In this document: piece by piece, positions 1 through 7,851 of the stretch
Position numbering within the stretch: the stretch's first letter is position 1
Layout: each line of letters starts with the position of its first letter
NCBI GenBank assembly: GCA_964542305.1
Contig: CAZITX010000004.1
Span: forward strand, 1-64,000
Source: DMER64 sp964542305
GTDB lineage: Bacteria; Bacteroidota; Bacteroidia; Bacteroidales; UBA932
DNA length: 64,000 nucleotides
Direction of reading: 5' to 3'
Notes under the pieces: generated by a model
Seen by the model: the letters and a program-made list of their open reading frames with translations, nothing else
Databases searched by the model: none
Told to the model about the DNA's origin: nothing
Program-made: the position numbers and the translations under genes

Positions 1-16
1 AGGGGTCATCACCGAG

Positions 17-44
17 CACACAGTGCGAAGCACGTAGTGCGAAG
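17..44. repeat. two tandem copies of a 14-bp unit
   Basis: Seen directly: CACACAGTGCGAAG (17-30) is followed without a gap by CACGTAGTGCGAAG (31-44), with 12 of 14 positions identical. It lies in the 130 bp left of arsM, where I see no convincing coding sequence on either strand. It could be the edge of a longer tandem array or of an intergenic element cut by the window boundary. Confidence 0.5.
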
Positions 45-130
45 GTAATCCCGGATCAAAAGACTGCAGGAACCCGTGGGCAATCTGGCAGCGGCAACTG
101 TTTCCTGTGCAAACGATCAGAATTTTCTTG

Positions 131-901
131 TTATTTATCAGATAAAGGTTTTTCCCCGGTTACTGTTACTGAAAGGACTGAAAAGGTCACTTCTGACTGA
201 TCAGCGACACTCTCGGGTAAAACAATTTGGTTTTCTTTTTGGACGGCAATATGAATGAACCCGGCCCGGGTTATATATTCCAGGTACCGGTCTTTCTGTA
301 TGGCACCTGCAATGCAGCCGGTGTAGAACTCAACATTTTCTTTCAGATCAGCAGGTAATTCACCGTTCAGGACAACGTCGGAAATACAAAAATGTCCTCC
401 CGGTTTTAATACCCTGAAAATCTCGTGAAAGATTTTTTCCTTGGAAGGCAGCAGATTAAGAACGCAATTGCTTATCACTACATCGGCTACCTGATCGGGA
501 ACGGGCATATTTTCGATGTCTCCCGTATGGAACTCAACATTTGAGTATCCGAGCTTAGAGGCATTCTGTTTTGCCTTATCTGTCATTTCAGGGGTAAAAT
601 CTATGCCTATCACGCGACCGCTCTTTCCAGTATACGCCCGGGCGACAAAACAATCATTTCCCGCGCCCGATCCCAGGTCAATGACAGTATCCCCTTCACG
701 TAACGAGGCAAACTCGGTAGGCAATCCGCAACCCAGACCAAAATCTGCTATGTTTTCATAGCCCTTTAGGTTACTGTAATCTTCGTTCATTGTGAAACGT
801 ATGTCGCTCGAAGAACAACATCCCCCTCCGCAACAGGAAGTGTTATTTGCGATCTGTCCGTACCTGCTGCGAACCAGATCTTTAATCTTTTTATCATCCA
901 T
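131..901 (-). CDS. arsM: arsenite S-adenosylmethionine methyltransferase
   Basis: A 256-residue cytosolic class I methyltransferase that transfers methyl groups from SAM to trivalent arsenic. Seen: the SAM-binding DLGSGAG at residues 75-81, a cysteine-rich SCCGGGCC stretch at 22-29, and Cys146 (SNCVLN) and Cys196 (TGCIAGA), which match the arsenic-binding cysteine pair of ArsM. I start at 901 (MDDKKIKDLV); the 15 residues that could precede it lack family character. It is divergent from the APC permease, and a 7-bp-armed dyad lies between the two genes. No arsR, arsB or acr3 is visible, so other ars genes, if present, are outside the window. High confidence in family. Confidence 0.93.
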   Translation of the reverse strand: MDDKKIKDLVRSRYGQIANNTSCCGGGCCSSSDIRFTMNEDYSNLKGYENIADFGLGCGLPTEFASLREGDTVIDLGSGAGNDCFVARAYTGKSGRVIGIDFTPEMTDKAKQNASKLGYSNVEFHTGDIENMPVPDQVADVVISNCVLNLLPSKEKIFHEIFRVLKPGGHFCISDVVLNGELPADLKENVEFYTGCIAGAIQKDRYLEYITRAGFIHIAVQKENQIVLPESVADQSEVTFSVLSVTVTGEKPLSDK

Positions 902-952
902 TAGTCTAATATAAAAAACATGTCTCCGTGATAACAGAAAAGCCAATTGCTT

Positions 953-974
953 TTGTTCGCAAAAATACGAACAA
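953..974. promoter_or_regulatory. inverted repeat, possible operator between arsM and permease
   Basis: TTGTTCG (953-959) and CGAACAA (968-974) form a perfect 7-bp dyad with an 8-nt spacer. It lies 52 bp upstream of the arsM start and 49 bp upstream of the permease start. The symmetry fits a dimeric repressor. Assigning it to an ArsR-type regulator is inference from the neighbouring arsM only. Confidence 0.4.
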
Positions 975-997
975 TAAATATTAAACCCAAAAAATCA

Positions 998-1005
998 TAT
1001 CTTTA
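998..1005 (+). promoter_or_regulatory. -7 element of permease promoter
   Basis: TATCTTTA matches the Bacteroidota -7 consensus TAnnTTTG at 7 of 8 positions and lies 18 nt before the permease ATG. No clear TTTG at -33. Confidence 0.4.
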
Positions 1006-1023
1006 TTCAAGAAAATTTCATCT

Positions 1024-2274
1024 ATGGAAACGAAACTTAAAAAAGTCCTGCATCTGAAAGATGCCGTTGCCGTAGGTTTGGGTGCCATCATAGGCGCCGG
1101 GATCTTTGTGGTTACCGGGGTAGCAGCCGGGGTAGCCGGTACCGCCTTCCTGGTGGGTCTGCTGATAGCCGGATTGGTGGCCTCTTTCAATGCCTTGAGT
1201 TCGGCACAATTGGCAGCCGTTTATCCCCAATCTGGAGGTACCTATGAGTACGGGTATCGCCTGCTTAACCCGGCTCTTGGCTTTTCTGCCGGATGGATGT
1301 TCCTGTTGAGCAAACTGTCTGCTGCCGGTATTGTGGCTATAGGGTTTGGAAGCTACTTTCACCAACTGGTTCCGTTTTTTTCGCCTGTGGTCTATTCGGT
1401 AGCAGCTATAGTGCTTCTTACCCTGGCCAATCTGGCGGGCATACAGAAAGCCGGTCTTGTGAACACCCTGATTGTGCTGATCACCCTTCTATCACTTTTG
1501 TATTTTGTCTTTGGTGGGATCGGATCAGTGGAATCCCGAAACTTTACCCCCTATGCACCCTTTGGGATCCGCGGAATTGCCGAATCGGCCGCCATCCTTT
1601 TCTTTGCCTTTACAGGCTATGCACGTATTGCGACACTTGCCGAGGAGGTGGTCGAGCCCAAAAAGACCATTCCCCGGGCCGTGATCATCACCATCCTTAC
1701 CGCCATCATATTGTATGCTGCCGTGTCTTTTATTGCTGTTGGGACTATTGGCTCCGGTGCTATGGCACACAGCCAGTCACCCTTACAGCTGGCTTCTGAT
1801 TTCATGCGTGCTCCGGCAATTAGTTTGGTAACCACACTGGGGGCTTCAACAGCCATGCTGGGGGTATTGCTCAGCCAGATCCTGGGAATCAGCCGTATGT
1901 TACTGGCTATGGGACGACGCAGGGACTTGCCTGCATTCTTTGAAAGGATTCACAGGAAAACATCTGTCCCCCATACAGGCATATTGTTTACCGCAGCAGT
2001 TATTTTACTGATAACACTATTGGGAAATTTTGAATTTGTAGTCAGGGCGGCTACATTCACCATTTTGCTCTATTACTCGATCACCAATTTGTCCGCACTA
2101 AAACAGCCCGGGGAACAACAACTCTACGGAAAGATCATTCCCATCCTCGGCCTTGCAGGATGTCTGGTTATGTCGGTTTCCCTTCCACTGAATGTGATTC
2201 TTTCCGGGATTGTGTTATTGGCAGCAGGTTTTGTAGTAAGATACCTGGTCAAAAAGCTGGCGCCTACATCTTGA
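1024..2274 (+). CDS. APC superfamily amino acid permease
   Basis: A 416-residue integral membrane protein with about twelve hydrophobic segments. The first carries GAIIGAGIF at residues 20-28, the unwound helix-1 signature of LeuT-fold amino acid/polyamine/organocation transporters. Later segments such as FAFTGYARIATLAEEV match helix 6 of the family. Length is close to the usual 430-480 residues, with a short C-terminus. It probably imports amino acids by proton or sodium symport; the substrate cannot be read from the sequence. Its last 11 bp overlap the 3' end of the convergent radical SAM gene. Confidence 0.88.
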   Translation: METKLKKVLHLKDAVAVGLGAIIGAGIFVVTGVAAGVAGTAFLVGLLIAGLVASFNALSSAQLAAVYPQSGGTYEYGYRLLNPALGFSAGWMFLLSKLSAAGIVAIGFGSYFHQLVPFFSPVVYSVAAIVLLTLANLAGIQKAGLVNTLIVLITLLSLLYFVFGGIGSVESRNFTPYAPFGIRGIAESAAILFFAFTGYARIATLAEEVVEPKKTIPRAVIITILTAIILYAAVSFIAVGTIGSGAMAHSQSPLQLASDFMRAPAISLVTTLGASTAMLGVLLSQILGISRMLLAMGRRRDLPAFFERIHRKTSVPHTGILFTAAVILLITLLGNFEFVVRAATFTILLYYSITNLSALKQPGEQQLYGKIIPILGLAGCLVMSVSLPLNVILSGIVLLAAGFVVRYLVKKLAPTS

Positions 2275-4369
2275 AGTTTGTGAGTTCGGAAGTGATGTCA
2301 AAATCGTATTCGGGATACTCGTACATTTTGAAACGCGGTTCTGTTTTCCCCGTGGTATAGGACCAAATGCTGGCATAATCGTTGGGATTTTCACCAATTT
2401 CCTTAAGCTGTCTCATATATGCGGCTACAGATTTGTTTTCCACAATGTAAACATGCTTCATGTTTTCAATGACAGGACTGTGTTTGCGGTTCTTGTCATG
2501 CTCAAAACGAAGGATACGTTTCCCTTGAGGGGTAAGTCCTATCATATTATAAGTCATGCTTTTTCCTATGCCGGGGAGGTTCAGCACATTCCTGTCTGTA
2601 GCCAGGAACGGCAGATCGTGATCTTTCATAAACACTTTCAATTCCTTGTAAATGTTATCTCCCTTTTCAAAAAGTTCACAAAGAGCATCTTCCTGTCTTT
2701 TTGAAAGCAGTCCGATCACTTTTTCTTCTTCCTGTTCCTGGATGGAACGGCAATTTGGTGCGAATACTGCGTAATTTTCATTGAATCCTTTCACTGAAAA
2801 TGTATAGTAAGAGATCACGCCCAGTTTATTGAGTTTCCTTCTTAGTTGTGCTGTATGTCCCCGGCGGGAAGAAGCTACTGTAAAGACCAGCTGGTTGGTA
2901 ATGGACCACCCTGTGGAAAGGATCTTCTTTATGGCTCGTTTTGCTTCCAGGGTAATTTCCAGCGGACTTTCAAAGTGTGTCTGGATTATTAATTGTTTAA
3001 TACCGATTTTGGAAGCCTTTTCTTTAAATTCTTTTAAAATTTCTATCAATTCATCGTTAATACGCATAGGCAGGTATGCCGGTAATCTGGTACCCAAACG
3101 AATACGTTGTATTTCGGCATACTTTTCACCATCCGGGCGGTCCTTATTGGCTTTCTTCTTCCTCAAGGCCATTTTGTACACGGCCTCCAGCAGGTTACGT
3201 AACGTTTTGTTGTGGCTCATCAGGGCATCTCCCCCGGTGATCAAAATATCCCTCAACTGGGTATCGTCTTCAAAATATTTCATCAGGGAACGAAGCTTTT
3301 TATCCCAGGTTTCATGCGGCTTCAGTTCTTCAAGATCAAAATTCAGATGTTTGTTCTGGAAATCGTACATTCTCTGGCAGGAAGCACATAATCCCCCGCA
3401 GGCCCTGCCTACGGAATCAGGAATGAGAATGGCTACGTCGGGATACCTGCGGTGAATGTTGTGACTGTTTGGCAACAACCAACCTGCGGCATTTGGCACT
3501 CCGGGTGCCACTTTGTCTTCACGCTCCCATGCCACAATATTTCCGAAAGTGTCTACAAGTTCTTTTGAATACAGTATATAACTACGTATGGCCAGATCGT
3601 TGTATCCTGTGTCGGAGACATTAAGCAACGAAAGGTAATAGGGAGTGGCAAAGGTAGGGATCCCTTTTTTCCGGGCTTCTTTTAGAAGAGACATGGTCTT
3701 GGTTGACAGGGAGTTATTCAGCATCATGTTAACTTCTGAAGGTGTCCGGGCGGCCATTGCCAAATGAAAACGATGGTCATCCCACCATTTTTCCACCAGG
3801 TTGTATTTTGCCATATACGTACTATCCGGAGGGAACACGTATTTGCCGTTTTTGCTTTGTCGGTTCTCGATCTTAGCCATAAGCAGTCTAATGATCCGCT
3901 CTTTGTTATCTTCCCTGGCATGTACAATACCGGGACTCAGCCCCGATCTCCATTTTTTCATCCAATTGACGGTTTTTTTTGCCGCCGGTTTCTGGATTTT
4001 CGGATTTTCCAGTAACTCAAACTGATTGTACAACTCCAGGATAAAATCTGTGTTGATGGTGTTGTTCACTTCATCCCTGAGCCATTCCCTGAACAGACTG
4101 ATGGTTTTGATTTTAAAATTTCTTTCATTTGATAATTCATATACGGTTTTCTGATCGTATTCGATCAAAGCCTTAAGACTTGCAGCTGCTTTGCTGGAGT
4201 TGTTCGGATGTTGGGCAATGTATTGTTTCAGACTTGTGAGAAAAGATTCTTCACTTTTACTGTCCCTTGCCATGGTTACGATACCGGGGAAGCGATCCTG
4301 AAACAATCTTTTCAATTGCTTTTTTGTAAAGACAAGAATATCGTTCTGTTTCTTCATGGTCAGATTCAT
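2264..4369 (-). CDS. KamA-family radical SAM protein (lysine 2,3-aminomutase-like)
   Basis: A 701-residue cytosolic protein. The radical SAM core starts near residue 315, with Cys324, Cys328 and Cys331 in the order CxxxCxxC (CGGLCASC), followed by ITGGDAL at 377-383. This corresponds to the SAM-binding GGD stretch of lysine 2,3-aminomutases. The family catalyses PLP- and SAM-dependent 1,2-amino shifts. The protein is far longer than classical KamA (about 420 residues), with some 300 N-terminal residues of unassigned helical sequence. The cluster loop also lacks the usual CRHC ending. So the substrate should not be assumed to be lysine. It has its own promoter and a leader of roughly 80 nt. 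Confidence 0.8.
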   Translation of the reverse strand: MNLTMKKQNDILVFTKKQLKRLFQDRFPGIVTMARDSKSEESFLTSLKQYIAQHPNNSSKAAASLKALIEYDQKTVYELSNERNFKIKTISLFREWLRDEVNNTINTDFILELYNQFELLENPKIQKPAAKKTVNWMKKWRSGLSPGIVHAREDNKERIIRLLMAKIENRQSKNGKYVFPPDSTYMAKYNLVEKWWDDHRFHLAMAARTPSEVNMMLNNSLSTKTMSLLKEARKKGIPTFATPYYLSLLNVSDTGYNDLAIRSYILYSKELVDTFGNIVAWEREDKVAPGVPNAAGWLLPNSHNIHRRYPDVAILIPDSVGRACGGLCASCQRMYDFQNKHLNFDLEELKPHETWDKKLRSLMKYFEDDTQLRDILITGGDALMSHNKTLRNLLEAVYKMALRKKKANKDRPDGEKYAEIQRIRLGTRLPAYLPMRINDELIEILKEFKEKASKIGIKQLIIQTHFESPLEITLEAKRAIKKILSTGWSITNQLVFTVASSRRGHTAQLRRKLNKLGVISYYTFSVKGFNENYAVFAPNCRSIQEQEEEKVIGLLSKRQEDALCELFEKGDNIYKELKVFMKDHDLPFLATDRNVLNLPGIGKSMTYNMIGLTPQGKRILRFEHDKNRKHSPVIENMKHVYIVENKSVAAYMRQLKEIGENPNDYASIWSYTTGKTEPRFKMYEYPEYDFDITSELTNFKM

Positions 4370-4396
4370 TTAAATGTTATTATGAATAACTGATGT

Positions 4397-4440
4397 GTGA
4401 GTATCTACCCGGGGTATATGTATGGAAAACCCCCGCTCAC
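4397..4440 (-). promoter_or_regulatory. leader hairpin upstream of the KamA-like gene
   Basis: Inside the leader, GTGAG (4397-4401) pairs with CTCAC (4436-4440), and CGGGG (4410-4414) pairs with CCCCG (4431-4435), leaving an 8-nt bulge on one side. The RNA could fold near the 5' end of the message. I recognise no known riboswitch core. Confidence 0.35.
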
Positions 4441-4456
4441 TATATACAGCGACCTA

Positions 4457-4464
4457 CAAAGATA
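4457..4464 (-). promoter_or_regulatory. -7 element of KamA-like gene promoter
   Basis: On the minus strand TATCTTTG fits TAnnTTTG exactly, and a TTG lies 16 nt upstream, shorter than the usual 19-20. It sits in the 102-bp gap after the aldehyde dehydrogenase gene, so the radical SAM gene can be transcribed separately from the upstream operon. Confidence 0.55.
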
Positions 4465-4471
4465 AGAAAAA

Positions 4472-5848
4472 TTAAAAAAACAACTTTTTGAGCCACCTTA
4501 CTTTATTCGGAGTATAGGGACGGTACCTCAGTGATGGATCCGGTCGTATGCCTTTATCCACAATGCTTTTGTAATGGGTAAAGGTATCAAAACTTGCTTT
4601 TCCGTGGTAGGACCCCATCCCACTGTATCCCACACCTCCAAAAGGAAGGTATGAAGAAGCCACATGTATTAGAGTGTCATTCACACAACCCCCTCCGAAA
4701 GAGAGTTCCCGGAAAATTTTTTCACGGGCAATTTTATCTTTGGTAAATAAATACAACGCCAATGGTTTGGGCCTGCTGCGGACAAATTCTACAGCTTCAT
4801 TCAACGTTTTATAAGTCAGAAGCGGGAGCACAGGACCAAAAATCTCTTCCTGCATAATGGGACTGTCCTGGAAGACATCTGTAATGACGGTTGGATTGAT
4901 AGTAAGTTTCTGCCGGATGCTTTCCCCGCCCAGGACGATCTTTTCATTTTTAAGCAATCCTAAAACACGGTCAAAATGTTTCTCGTTGACCATTCGGGGG
5001 AAATTTTCAATCAAGCCCTGTTCATCCACAGGGTAAAACACTTGAATCCAGTGACATATCCGTTCCTGCAATTTTTCCTGCAGACTTTCCGGGACCAGGA
5101 TGTAATCCGGAGCTACGCACGTTTGCCCGGCATTGATGAATTTTCCGAAGACGATTCGTTTGGCTGCCAGATCCACATCGGCGCTTTTGTGAATGATCAC
5201 CGGACTCTTTCCGCCCAATTCAAGGCTTACCGGAATCAAATTTGCCGAGGCGGCTTCCATGACTTTTTTACCTACGGTGGTACTTCCGGTAAAGAAAATG
5301 TAGTCGAATGGAAGTGCCAGCAAACCCGAGTTTTCCGCACGTCCTCCTTCCACAACCGAGCAGTATTCGGGAGGGAAGCATTCCCGGATGATCCGGGCAA
5401 CTATGGACGATGTAGCAGGAGAATATGCAGAAGGCTTTATTACGGCACAGTTTCCGGCAGCAATCGCCCCCACCAAAGGTTCCAGTGATAACAGCAGGGG
5501 ATAGTTCCAGGGGGACATGATCAGGACCACCCCGTAAGGCTCGGCAATCCGGTAACTCTTTGCAGGAAAAAGAACCAAAGGAGTTTTTGCTTTGACCGGG
5601 TTGTTCCATTTACGCATGTGTTTTAAAACATAACGTATTTCTTCCTGCAGAACGCTGATCTCGGTCATTTCCCCTTCAATGTCCGATTTATTCAGATCTG
5701 CATGCAACGCTTCCAGAATATCTGTTTTGCAACGGCTGATGCAATCAGATAATTTCTTTAAAGCATCCTTCCTGAAAGACAGGTCCCGGGTTTTACCGGA
5801 GATAAAAAATGCACGTTGGTGTTCAAGCAAATCGGAAAAATTCTTCAT
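4472..5848 (-). CDS. aldehyde dehydrogenase, class 3-like
   Basis: A 458-residue NAD(P)-dependent aldehyde dehydrogenase that oxidises aldehydes to carboxylic acids. Seen: FFTGSTTVGKKV for the cofactor site, Glu210 in ELGGKSP, the catalytic Cys244 in GQTCVAPDY, and the C-terminal PFGGVGYSGMG. The short length and N-terminus resemble ALDH3 (fatty or aromatic aldehyde) enzymes rather than 500-residue ALDH1 types. It is the last gene of the operon, 22 bp after the zinc-ribbon membrane protein. A role in clearing aldehydes linked to lipid or ester metabolism would suit the neighbours but is inference. Confidence 0.9.
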   Translation of the reverse strand: MKNFSDLLEHQRAFFISGKTRDLSFRKDALKKLSDCISRCKTDILEALHADLNKSDIEGEMTEISVLQEEIRYVLKHMRKWNNPVKAKTPLVLFPAKSYRIAEPYGVVLIMSPWNYPLLLSLEPLVGAIAAGNCAVIKPSAYSPATSSIVARIIRECFPPEYCSVVEGGRAENSGLLALPFDYIFFTGSTTVGKKVMEAASANLIPVSLELGGKSPVIIHKSADVDLAAKRIVFGKFINAGQTCVAPDYILVPESLQEKLQERICHWIQVFYPVDEQGLIENFPRMVNEKHFDRVLGLLKNEKIVLGGESIRQKLTINPTVITDVFQDSPIMQEEIFGPVLPLLTYKTLNEAVEFVRSRPKPLALYLFTKDKIAREKIFRELSFGGGCVNDTLIHVASSYLPFGGVGYSGMGSYHGKASFDTFTHYKSIVDKGIRPDPSLRYRPYTPNKVRWLKKLFF

Positions 5849-5870
5849 GTCTAAAGCTGTAAGGTGTGAT

Positions 5871-6572
5871 TCAAATATGGAAAAACTTTCTGAGATCGGT
5901 TGCCCTTTTCAACCGAAAATGAATAAACAAAAGTATGGCAGATATGGCAACAATACATACCAGCAAGATCAGGCTCCAGTGAAATGAAAGTGTTTTGTGC
6001 ATATGCAGTGACATGATCCCTTCGGTACATATACCGGCAGCTGCAATTGCCAGAAGAATATATGCGATAATATTCACTCCTTTTTGTTTTGTTTTTTTAA
6101 TGATCAGGCTCACAACAAGCAAAACCAGGTAAAATGCCAAAAGGAGCGGGATCCCAAAGGTAAATGCCCAGTCTATACTTTTATTCATCAAATCAAGAAG
6201 AACGATCAGGACGGAATTGGTAATGAATCCCGAGATCAGCAGGGAGATAACCCTTGCGTGCAGGAAAACCATCAGTGAAATGTGAATTACAAGTGAGATA
6301 CCGACTGTTATTGTATACCTTGACCACGTAATGTTCTTATTGATTATCAGGTCAATAATTGTAGAAGTAAAGAGCCCCACCAGTAAAACGATAAGAGAAA
6401 GATCCCAAAAAACCTTTCTTTTCTGATTATCGGAAAGTTCCTGAAAATCGTATGTCTCAATCTTTGACAATAAGGGTTCTTCACTTGTCGCCGTTGTTTT
6501 ATACCCGCACAGGGGACAATAATTCATGTTAATGTCCAGCTCGACGCCGCATTTTTTACAGATATTCATCAT
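5871..6572 (-). CDS. zinc-ribbon membrane protein (DUF6320-like)
   Basis: A 233-residue protein with an N-terminal zinc ribbon (Cys5, Cys8, Cys19, Cys22) followed by about six transmembrane helices from residue 55 to the end. The start codon pair ATG-ATG lies inside the 3' end of the condensation-type acyltransferase gene (17-bp overlap), which indicates translational coupling. Proteins of this build next to alcohol-acetyltransferase-like genes are a recurring pair in bacteria, so I expect the two to act together, perhaps at the membrane. The DUF6320 label is from memory of the architecture, not a search. Biochemical role unknown. Confidence 0.7.
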   Translation of the reverse strand: MMNICKKCGVELDINMNYCPLCGYKTTATSEEPLLSKIETYDFQELSDNQKRKVFWDLSLIVLLVGLFTSTIIDLIINKNITWSRYTITVGISLVIHISLMVFLHARVISLLISGFITNSVLIVLLDLMNKSIDWAFTFGIPLLLAFYLVLLVVSLIIKKTKQKGVNIIAYILLAIAAAGICTEGIMSLHMHKTLSFHWSLILLVCIVAISAILLFIHFRLKRATDLRKFFHI

Positions 6573-7851
6573 GGCAGTTTCTGTTATAAATAATGGATAC
6601 CGGAATGTTTTCTCCTGTCAGGAAACGAAAGAAGTGTTTTTCCAGCTCCCGGCTACATGTTATGTTACCAAAGGTAATGGTTATTTGGTCGTTGTAACCA
6701 ATGATTCCGCAGCTGACTTTGGTCAATTTGTTCGGAGGAGGCGGAATGACCATTACAGATTCAATGTGTTCTGCCATGGGTGGAGGAAAAATGACACCTC
6801 CAAGATTCGACAAAACACCGGTATACTGGCTGCAGCCCATTTTCTTAAAGTTCATCCGTAAAACAGGATTTTTGATGAAAAGAGGAATGGCACGGATAAT
6901 CATATTACGTTCACTACCCACATTACGCGAAAGAATCTTGTTAATCAGTTTTACATCTGTTTCCAGTTGCATCTGATGAAATACGGTTTTCAATATTTCA
7001 TCAAAGGTATAATGCCCCAGTCTCCGGTCGATCTCGGGCATTACAAAAAGGGAAAAATTGCGCATTGTTTTGCTATGGTACAGATTGCGCGTATTCATGG
7101 GAATCTGGACGCTGATCTTTCCCGTTTTTTTCTTTCTGCGCGGAAGTCCGGGATCCTCAAATATTTGCTGGATCGCATAAAAGTAAACAGCTGCAAGGTA
7201 TATGGTCAGGTTAACGTTTTTTTCTTTTGCTTTTTCCTTTAAAGCAGCAACAGGTACCGAAGCAGTAATGATGCCCAGCCGGGGTTTCCGGTTAAGCGGG
7301 AAAGGAAGATGAAATGCTTTGGGGCGCTTTGTGTTTACAGGGATGTTTTCTTTAAAGAACCGGTTGTATGCATCTTCGAATTCTTCAGGATCGGGTTGAC
7401 CGGAAGGTTTTTTGTATTTGAAGGAAGGCGGAACCTCTATACCCCGGAACAAAAAATATTGAGCCAACAAGGTTTTAAAATACTCCTGGGCCCCTCCGCC
7501 GTCAGCAAGCATATGTGAAAATTCCACACTTATGCGGTTGTCTCCTGCCAAAACCCGCAAAAGAGGACCCTCTTTATCAAATCTTCTGCATGGCAATTTG
7601 CTGTCTACTACCACAGGGGTTAGGAAACGAGCCGATTCCAGGTAATACCAGAAAAATCCCTTTTTCAAAAAAACTTTGTAATACGGGAAACGTGATTCTA
7701 TGCTCCTGACAGCTGCAAACAAACTTTTAATGTGTACTTTGTGTTTCAGTACCACTGAAAAACGAAATACAGATGTAAATTCATCGTTAATTACTGCAGG
7801 GAATATCTTGGCAGCATTGTCCAGGGGGTACCAGAAACCTTTCCCTTTCAT
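6556..7851 (-). CDS. condensation-domain / alcohol acetyltransferase-like protein
   Basis: A 431-residue cytosolic protein of the CoA-dependent acyltransferase fold shared by NRPS condensation domains, wax ester synthases and alcohol acetyltransferases. The catalytic HxxxDG is seen as His113-MLA-Asp117-Gly118. The tandem N-lobe/C-lobe layout and a late FGN-type motif (TITFGNITCS) agree. It probably moves an acyl group from a CoA or carrier thioester to an alcohol or amine; donor and acceptor are unknown. Its ATG shares one base with the serpin stop (TGATG), and its 3' end overlaps the zinc-ribbon gene, so the three are translated as a unit. Confidence 0.7.
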   Translation of the reverse strand: MKGKGFWYPLDNAAKIFPAVINDEFTSVFRFSVVLKHKVHIKSLFAAVRSIESRFPYYKVFLKKGFFWYYLESARFLTPVVVDSKLPCRRFDKEGPLLRVLAGDNRISVEFSHMLADGGGAQEYFKTLLAQYFLFRGIEVPPSFKYKKPSGQPDPEEFEDAYNRFFKENIPVNTKRPKAFHLPFPLNRKPRLGIITASVPVAALKEKAKEKNVNLTIYLAAVYFYAIQQIFEDPGLPRRKKKTGKISVQIPMNTRNLYHSKTMRNFSLFVMPEIDRRLGHYTFDEILKTVFHQMQLETDVKLINKILSRNVGSERNMIIRAIPLFIKNPVLRMNFKKMGCSQYTGVLSNLGGVIFPPPMAEHIESVMVIPPPPNKLTKVSCGIIGYNDQITITFGNITCSRELEKHFFRFLTGENIPVSIIYNRNCHDEYL

